A DNA stretch of 64,000 bases from Xestospongia bergquistia (taxonomy: Eukaryota > Porifera > Demospongiae > Haplosclerida > Petrosiidae), in contig OZ014416.1 in NCBI GenBank assembly GCA_963965975.1, positions 3,038,001 to 3,102,000 on the forward strand, given 5' to 3'. The notes beneath the pieces are model-generated. The model ran no database searches. It had not been told where the DNA came from and worked only from the letters and a program-made list of their open reading frames with translations. This document shows, piece after piece, positions 56,753 through 64,000 of the stretch (within the stretch, counting starts at the first letter, position 1; each line of letters starts with the position of its first letter). The position numbers were made by a program, and so were the translations under genes.

Positions 56753-59700
56753 ATGAAAGTACTTTGTTGTACCGTATCCTGTACTGTAATTGCACTTCTT
56801 ATTCCCTTGAGTGCTACCGTGGAGAACTTTTGGTGCCCACCATCATGTCACTGTTCTGATCCGACAAGAATTATTGACTGTTCCTCACGACACCTTACAA
56901 CAATACCTTTAGTACCAAGGAACACCATACGACTGTAAGACTCTCTGTCCACAGCATCATGTCTTAAACTGTTTTAAAAACACACAAATTAACAGTTATA
57001 ACTTTAAAATAATGCTATACTTGTACACATGTAGTTGACTTTTAAACAATGAAGCATTGTTCACAATGACTGGGTGTGGTTTCTTTTATTTACAGGTATC
57101 TTGGTAGCAACAATATTGTAAAAGTGTCATCAAAAGACTTTCAAAATCTTCAGCAGCTCACTTACTTGTAAGTAAGTTGACTATTGTGATAAATTCATTT
57201 TTGAATCTATATTGAGATTATAATAAATATTATGAAATAAGATTATTTATAAGCTCAAACTTTTGCTTATCTTATTTTGTTTTATTTTACCACAGAATTC
57301 TCTCAAATAACCAGATACGTTTTATTCCAGAGGATGCGTTTCATGGCTTAATATCCTTGAAGTACCTGTAAGTCATGCTATAGCTGATATTTACTTTTTA
57401 GTTTATATTATATTAATATAGTGGTAATTAACTTTGCAACTATAATTATTGTTTTTGCCTATAACTGATATTATCACTGTTGTGTGGAACCAAGTACACA
57501 TGCATACTTGGAATGCACATGTTTTGTAAAAATAATAGTGGCTAGTCATGTTTGGAGATGATTTATTATTGATTCCATGCCAGTTTGTAAGTTATGTAAA
57601 GAGAATGTATTTAGAGGAGAAAATAAAATTATAGTTGAAAAGATCATTCTATAACAGTTTGGAAGACACTAGGAAATATGAATAAATCTTCAAAGATGCC
57701 ACAATTAGCAGCAGTGTCTGTGGAAGACAATTTCCATAGAATGATAGAATTTTGGCAAAAATGGAAGCTAGTGAGACACTTCAAACATGACTAGTCATTG
57801 TGGTTAGGTTTAATGATGAAGTTCAGTGGTTGCTATTTGCATTGACAGTTAAAGGATATGGATTTAGTTTTTTTCATCACTTTAAATTATCACATACAAT
57901 TATAGAATAGAAGAAGAAATAGACATACCTGTATACATAACATGTGGTCCAAAACAACTATAGTACTGTGGGACATACTGATAATTTGTCATATAAGTCT
58001 TTTTAGGAACAGTCAATTACCAGTGATAATACAAGTACAGGTGCCTATAAATAATGCCTCTTCCATGCTGTCAACTAATGGAATAATATAAACTATTTCA
58101 ATGTCTTTTTCTTTAGAGTTTTAGATAGCAATCATTTGGAATATCTACCTAGGAAGTTGCTATATGGTTTGAAGCACCTTTCCACATTGTTAGTTATCAT
58201 AGTTATTTAAATGTTATATTTTTTGTAATTTATCATTTGATTGCTAGTAGTCTTTTATGTACTTAGCTCACCATCTAATCCATGTATATTGTGAAGCAGG
58301 AATAATAATTATAACTGAGATTTATATTAATCTTTATAGAGGAATTAAAAATATATTTATTAAATGAGATGCTTAGTAACTAGTAATCAAAAAGAATGTG
58401 TTTTGAAAACTTAGTTGTCATAATAATATATTTTTTAACAATTTTCTATCGTCACTCTTTGTGGACACAACTAAACATGTGCTCTTGCATACCTGTGGTT
58501 CTCTGTTCCAGTAAAGTAATTATCACATTCTTAGCCTAGCCTAGTACAAATGCCTGGCTGCGAAGCTAATTGTTATAGCCATGACCACACAACACACATG
58601 AATATAAACTAAGTTGAAATTTGCTGTACTCTTCAGATTAGTTGTCTCACACTAAAGTGTTTGGGAATCAAGATCGTTCATTGCAAGAAAACAAAGAACA
58701 GACAATTTGAAAATACTTAAAAATTTAGAATGATGCCATACCCAGTTTGAAAGTGAATATATAGATCAAAGACTAAGTTAATGATGAAGTTTACTTCACT
58801 CTCTTTTCTAAAGTTTGCTTTTTTGGTTGTTGTTATTTTAATTATTGCTAAAGTTTACTTTATTCAGGACAACTAAGAGATGAAAGGCTTATCAATAATC
58901 TAGCCTTTCACTGCATGCAGGAAACCCCGAGTATCTATAGTATGATGAATACTTATTGACTATTTATGTGACATCTGATATCATGCATCATATTAGCACT
59001 TACTATTATAAGAATAGTAAGGGCATAGTTATCCTTTATATCATGTGATGTCATAGTCTTATGGACCAATTAGAATGTCTCTTGCTTCATACTATGCTAT
59101 GAACATTTATTAACACTTTCATAATACAATAAACAAAAAAATCTTGCTTTACCACCTTGACTCTCCTGAGCTAAAGAATGCAATTTTTGTCTGAGGTCTA
59201 TGATGTTATAATGTACTTTACTATAATTAATAGTACACATGATGCCATCCACAAAGCTATGCATGTATACTTGCTTTGTTGTACTTACATTGTAATGACT
59301 ATGTTGTTCTATTTGTCACCATCTACTTTATCATAAATAATGGCTAGGTCAATCATTAATGATTTCAAAAGTTATATGATAGTGCTTTGACTGAAGGCTA
59401 TAATCTTTACAATATTAAATACATTTGTCTTTAAAGTATATTTACATTGCTAATATTTTTGGTTTCCTAAGTTCTTTTTTAACAGATACTTTTGAGTGTT
59501 GACCCTTGTCATATATAGTACAATATTAGTCTTAGTAATACTGTCTCATGTTCCTCTTCTTTTAATTATATCTATAGCAACAACTTTATAAATATATTTA
59601 TCATCAGCAAATGTCATCACATGTACATGCACATTAAATGTTAAGATTTCTGTTTGTTATTAGTAGCCAGCCAATTGTAAAGTGATACTGTTAAACAGAA

Positions 59701-62700
59701 TAGTGTGATTAGTGAAACAATATAATAGAATTTTAGTTATATTATTATTTGAATGTGTAAAACAGATGTCTAGATTTTTGAAGTTTTAGTGTATAGAGAA
59801 GTATCAATTGGGTCTGTTATTAACATGGTCTTGTTCGTATACAGCTTTAATTGTATGCCTCTCTTTAATGTTTTCACTACAGTCATAAACCATATTATGA
59901 ATTTATTAGACGTTGTCACTGTATTACTTTATCACTAATTAGGGTTGACACTTATTAAGACAAGAGTGAGCACAGATTATCATTATTTAGTAGAGTAATT
60001 AAGCCATCATGGCACCTCTCTGTCAACTTCACAACATCAAAGACTAGTGTTAAAGGTCATTAACTCATCATGATGATGTCAATAGATTAGCAGTTAATAT
60101 GTGCAATGTATGACAACACAAACATGAGGTACTATATGTGCCTTTATCATTTAACTTACTTAATTCTTTGTAGTGTCTTTGTACAATGTTTATTTTCAAC
60201 CATATTTTATTATAGAATTTCTACTTATAGGAGTCTTGCAAACAATAGGCTGATAAGTGTTCCAAAGGACTTTCTGATTCACAGTAGATCTCTTTCACTT
60301 CTGTAAGAATTTGAAATATGTACTTAACACAAAATGTAATCATAGTGTAACCTCCAACTTTATATCATGCATAAGGTCCAAGTTTAATATAAAAACATGC
60401 TGATACTTTTTATATACATATGTCATGCAACAGATATAAAGTTAGATACGGTACAACTTTAAATTAATAGTATGTATAGATGGACTTAAAGAAAACATAG
60501 ATAAATTGGCAGCAGATAACAAGGAGAATAAGATATGACTTTCTGAATGGTTAATATATATACTACTACCTTATATAAACTTTAACAAGCACGTTGCCAA
60601 AAAGTCAGTTAGTTATCATGAATAGACATGACTCTTCACTTTAATATTTTTACAGAAACCTCCAGAATAATGAACTGACAAAGATTTTTGAGGGGACTTT
60701 CAGTAGTTTGAGCAGACTCCATTCACTGTAAATATGTAATTGGTAGTAGCATGTGGATATATTAATTTTTGAAAATTAGAGATTATGTTTGTGAAGAAAT
60801 TTGTATCAAGATATGTTTAATTTTCTTTTGAGAATATTATTGCTATTTTACTTGTAGCAATTTGCAGCAAAACTACTTCACTGATGATGTGTTAAAGGAG
60901 GTGTCACATTGTACCACTTTGTGTATACTGTAAGTCAATGGCATCTTAGTCACACCTAATACTAGAACACACAAGTCCTATACTTATGTGTGTTCAATGG
61001 TTTTAATTTTATAGGAGATTAAATCATAATTCCCTGTCTACATTTAAAACATTGTCGTATTACAAATTTCCAGCTCTCCAGTCACTGTGAGTTTACAATA
61101 ACTTATTAGTTTAGGTAATTTTTAGTATGATCTCATAGTGTGAGTTTGTTTATTCATTACTGCATTTATATTCCCCGTATCCTGTTTGACAACAGGGAGT
61201 TGGCAATGAAATTGATTCATCAAATGCAGTTTACAGGCTGTAGTATTGCTCTATAGTTGTACAGATGTCTTCTTGAAGCAATAAATATTTATTTCATTAT
61301 ATTGTATTGTGTAATCATGCAGCATCAAATCAAATTACTTTATTCACATTATATTGTGTAGTCACATAGCATCAAATCAAATTACTTCATTCTCTGTTCC
61401 TCTACTTCGTGATTGTTCTAAACTGCAGCTGCTGTAAGTTGATTGTTCCTTTGAGAGATGTGTAGATGGAATGATGGATGGGTGGGTGATGGATGGATGA
61501 AAATGGATAAGTAGTTAAATTAATGTATGTAAGTACAGACAACAATAATAAAGATGGAGAGAAAGAAAAAGAATAGTAACTTCAAATTTAATTTTGGTTT
61601 CATTCGTAGAGATGTGTCCAATAACTCTTTAGTGGAATTACATAGAGATCATTTTGAAGGTTGTTATTGGTTGCAAAAAATGTGAGTAGTAGTTACATTT
61701 ATATAACCTTTGGTCACTTTTCTAATCGTGCTCCGTAGTGTAAGTGTGTAATGTTGATATTATCTTTTAATACAACATTATTAATTGTCTTTATTTATTA
61801 GTTAGTCTATCTTTAATTACTTTTTGTTATGTAGTCGTTTAAATCAAAACAAGCTATCCAATATCTGGGCAGCTCTTACTGACCTCCAAAATCTTAATAG
61901 TTTGTGAGTTAACAGTAGATTATTATGTTTACATGTCATTATGTGCAAAAGTCCCATGTCATGTCCACTCCATTCAAAAAAAAATAGTATAAATTTGTAA
62001 AATGACATCATATGACATCAAAATAATTACCTTTAAAATATCATATTTGTAATTTGTTATGACATGACATGACACTATGAGTAACTGCTTATTCATACAT
62101 TCTCTACCTCAATGGACTCATGATCCACTATGTGACAACAACACAGCATGATATAGCAATCCTTATTTATTTTGTATAATTCTAATTGGCTAATTATGAT
62201 CATGACATCAAATGATGCAATATGTTTGCTAACTCAGACTCGCTATATATGTGACACTATTCATGGTTTCTGATTGGTTAATTATGATCATGACATCATA
62301 TGATGTATGTAGTATGTTTGCTGACTCAGATTTGGTATGTGAAAATGTTCACTGTTTAATCTAGAGTTCTTCCTTCTTCTCTTCTAAGTATTACTTGTTA
62401 TTCTTCTTTTGTGATTCTTTTAAAATAGGCCTAAACCTATCCACCCTTGAGGGATATTTATTCTACACAAAGAGCATTTATAATAGTAATGAAAGAGTTG
62501 TTGCTATAATAAAATTCAGATCAAATAATGATGTGTTAAAGGACTGTTATGCCACATTGAGGTGTTGTCAGTCCATCTAATGAAACGTATTAAGTTTTTA
62601 TGAATTACTGTTTTTATTCACTGTAGATATTTAAATCACAATTATATTACTAATATATCTGTGACTGCTTTTAAAAATTTAACCTCTTTGAAAAATTTGT

Positions 62701-64000
62701 AAGTTCATCAAGTGTCACAAACACAATCATTTTGCACACATTATACATTTATATAAATATATATTGTATATTCTATGTCTAGTACTATAATTATAACTGC
62801 ATTAAATGAGCAACTATTAATTGTATATGTTGTTTATTAAAAATGTTAATTCTCATATCATTAGGTATCTGTATGGGAATAATCTCACATTTCTTCCACT
62901 GGAAGTATTACAACCATTACACAATCTCTCACTATTGTAAGTTAGTTTGATAGGCAAGTAATATGTTTGTTGAATATCATTGTTGTTTCCATTTTTGCAA
63001 ACACTAGTTTTTATGTGAGTATATCCTTATTGGCCTTTGTACATAATGAAAGCATGAAAGTGTAGAACCCTCACCACAGTTGTGGTTGAGTTATACTGAG
63101 TGATGTTAGTTGACCATACCAACACTCCATCAAAATTTTAAAAATCAGAATAAAATGAGCAACAAAATTGTCTCAAGATTTTAATGATTATTGGACAAAT
63201 TGTTGGATGTGCCATTTGTGTCAAAATGTTCTGATGATTGTGGAAATTGTGTCATCACATCAGCACTATGCTATACTTTTACACTGTTACTAGACCCCAC
63301 CACAAAACCTAAACCCTAAAATCTCAACCATATGATGCACAACCAGTAGTAAACCACTTCTGTTATTGCAGTATTTAATTTTGGCATAAACAAGACACCT
63401 TTTAAAATTACAGGTGTAACACTTAATTGTTTCATGACAGTAACAGATCTCTCCACATGAGCTATAACTTTTAGCAAGGAAGACCATCATGGTACATAAA
63501 TTTTCCATAAGTTCAAAACAAAACGTTTTTATGAAATTCCCACATTATATTACAAAACTGTAGTTTTATTGTAGCCTGCTGTTCTTCTACCTTGACTGGG
63601 TTGTTTTTGCCATCTCACTACTAAGTTTTGTGGTTATAGACACTATTGTGGCCAAGTTAGAGCAGTCAACTGCCCAGTACAGATATACACACACACAATA
63701 CATTTTGTTAAAAAGGCTATAAAGAAGTTTTTATGATCACAAACGTCCTGTTATGCATAGTAAATTATCATTTATGGTGGTCTCATAGAAACACATAATT
63801 TTATGTAGTTAACGTTTAGGCTTATATAATATGCTAATTTAATGTTTAGACAAAGTGGCATGATTTATGACGTCAGTACTTGCGGGAGTCCCATGATCTG
63901 TCAAATCAAGTTCATTCCATTCACACAATGATAATGCAAAATTAATTCCACTTTTCAAGTGACATCATATGACATCATAATAATTACCTTTAAAATATCA
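56753..64000 (+). CDS. Secreted/membrane LRR protein, 3' end outside window
   Basis: Exons seen: 56753-56934, 57096-57167, 57296-57367, 58117-58188, 60231-60302, 60656-60727, 60858-60929, 61015-61086, tentative 61196-61239 and 61370-61433, 61610-61681, 61835-61903, 62627-62698, 62865-62936. Signal peptide, then an LRR N-terminal cap (CPPSCHCSDPTRIIDCSS). At least eleven 24-residue leucine-rich repeats follow, each on its own phase-2 exon of 72 nt (69 nt for one), e.g. LYLGSNNIVKVSSKDFQNL. One-repeat-per-exon is seen in LGR-type receptors and in other LRR proteins such as LRIG, so a hormone-receptor relative is possible; no transmembrane or C-terminal domain is in view. No LRR exon was found after 62936. 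Confidence 0.85.
58189..60230. other. Long intron of the LRR gene
   Basis: A 2.0-kb AT-rich intron, large for this window. At about 57925-57975, just before it in the previous intron, lies a copy of the GTGGTCCAAAACAACTATAG-type dispersed motif. I found no LRR exon or other coding segment in it. Confidence 0.5.
61306..61392 (+). repeat. 40-bp imperfect direct repeat carrying duplicated acceptors
   Basis: Copy 1 61306-61345 and copy 2 61353-61392 (ATTGTGTARTCAYRYAGC... ending TTC). Each includes an AG just before CATCAAATCAAATTAC. Only the second acceptor (61368-61369) leads to an open LRR exon; use of the first meets a stop. Confidence 0.75.
61461..61505. repeat. GATG/GGAT simple repeat
   Basis: Short degenerate tetranucleotide run (GATGGATGGGTGGGTGATGG) in an LRR-gene intron. 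Confidence 0.75.
62001..62046. repeat. Dispersed repeat, copy 1 (second copy 63958-64000)
   Basis: The stretch TGACATCATATGACATCA followed by an AATAATTACCTTTAAAATATCA block recurs almost exactly at the window end (63958-64000). A related ATTATGATCATGACATCA motif occurs twice at about 62195 and 62285. It looks like a dispersed non-coding repeat in this gene's introns. Confidence 0.7.
62937..64000. other. Intron or 3' continuation of the LRR gene
   Basis: No further LRR exon recognised. At about 63290-63375 lies a copy of a repeat also present at about 51349-51440 (shared TACTAGACCCCACC and CCAGTAGTRARCCACTT). The end holds a copy of the 62001 repeat. Confidence 0.5.

Noticed and set aside
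61322-61369. LRR exon starting at the first duplicated acceptor
   Set aside because: Reads into a TAG stop; only the second acceptor gives an open leucine-rich frame.

Overview
This is a eukaryotic window: AT-rich, intron-dense, with genes split into many small exons by GT-AG introns, many of them only 38-90 bp long. The gene set (WASH-complex strumpellin, IFT52, DPY19-type C-mannosyltransferase, delta/gamma-type sarcoglycan, PDE7, MFSD2 transporter, BBOX-type dioxygenase, LRR receptor-like protein) points to an animal. The compactness, low GC and head-to-head gene pairs fit an early-branching animal, most likely a demosponge of the Amphimedon type; that placement is inference. I rebuilt the genes exon by exon from splice sites, reading phase and recalled family sequences. 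Several reconstructed lengths are very close to those I recall for the human proteins (strumpellin 1159 aa, SORD 356, DUSP12 339, PDE7 484).

Layout: 1-592, last exon(s) of an unidentified + gene. 698-2248 (-), intronless O-fucosyltransferase-like type II membrane enzyme. 2343-6790 (+), MFSD2-like lipid/sugar-cation symporter, 14 exons. 6883-9610 (+), sorbitol dehydrogenase, 9 exons with one GC-AG intron. 10000-13000 (+), unrecognised single-pass receptor-like protein A. 13627-18245 (-), IFT52. 18701-30310 (+), strumpellin/WASHC5, 31 exons. 30709-39728 (+), DPY19-like, 25 exons. 39817-43203 (-), receptor-like protein B, a diverged paralogue of A with the same exon plan. 43583-46100 (+), DUSP12. 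46161-51790 (-), gamma-butyrobetaine dioxygenase-like with an apparent one-base frameshift. 51910-53324 (+), sarcoglycan. 53568-56601 (-), PDE7. 56753 to beyond 62936 (+), LRR protein with one repeat per 72-nt exon, running out of the window.

The genes do not form a pathway. The structure is in their arrangement: five head-to-head pairs share intergenic spacers of 94-455 bp. The IFT52/WASHC5 spacer carries a near-consensus RFX X-box next to the ciliary gene. An identical 13-mer with a CRE-like core lies upstream of receptor A and in the PDE7/LRR spacer. The most novel material is the receptor A/B family: secreted signal, about 100-residue Cys-containing ectodomain, Ser/Thr stalk, one membrane helix, long Tyr/Ser-rich tail, eight exons with identical intron phases. 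Mobile DNA includes a 481-bp hAT deletion derivative (8-bp TSD, transposase C-terminal relic) and a 362-bp long-TIR element with 10-bp TSD resembling a Mutator-type MITE, both inside introns.
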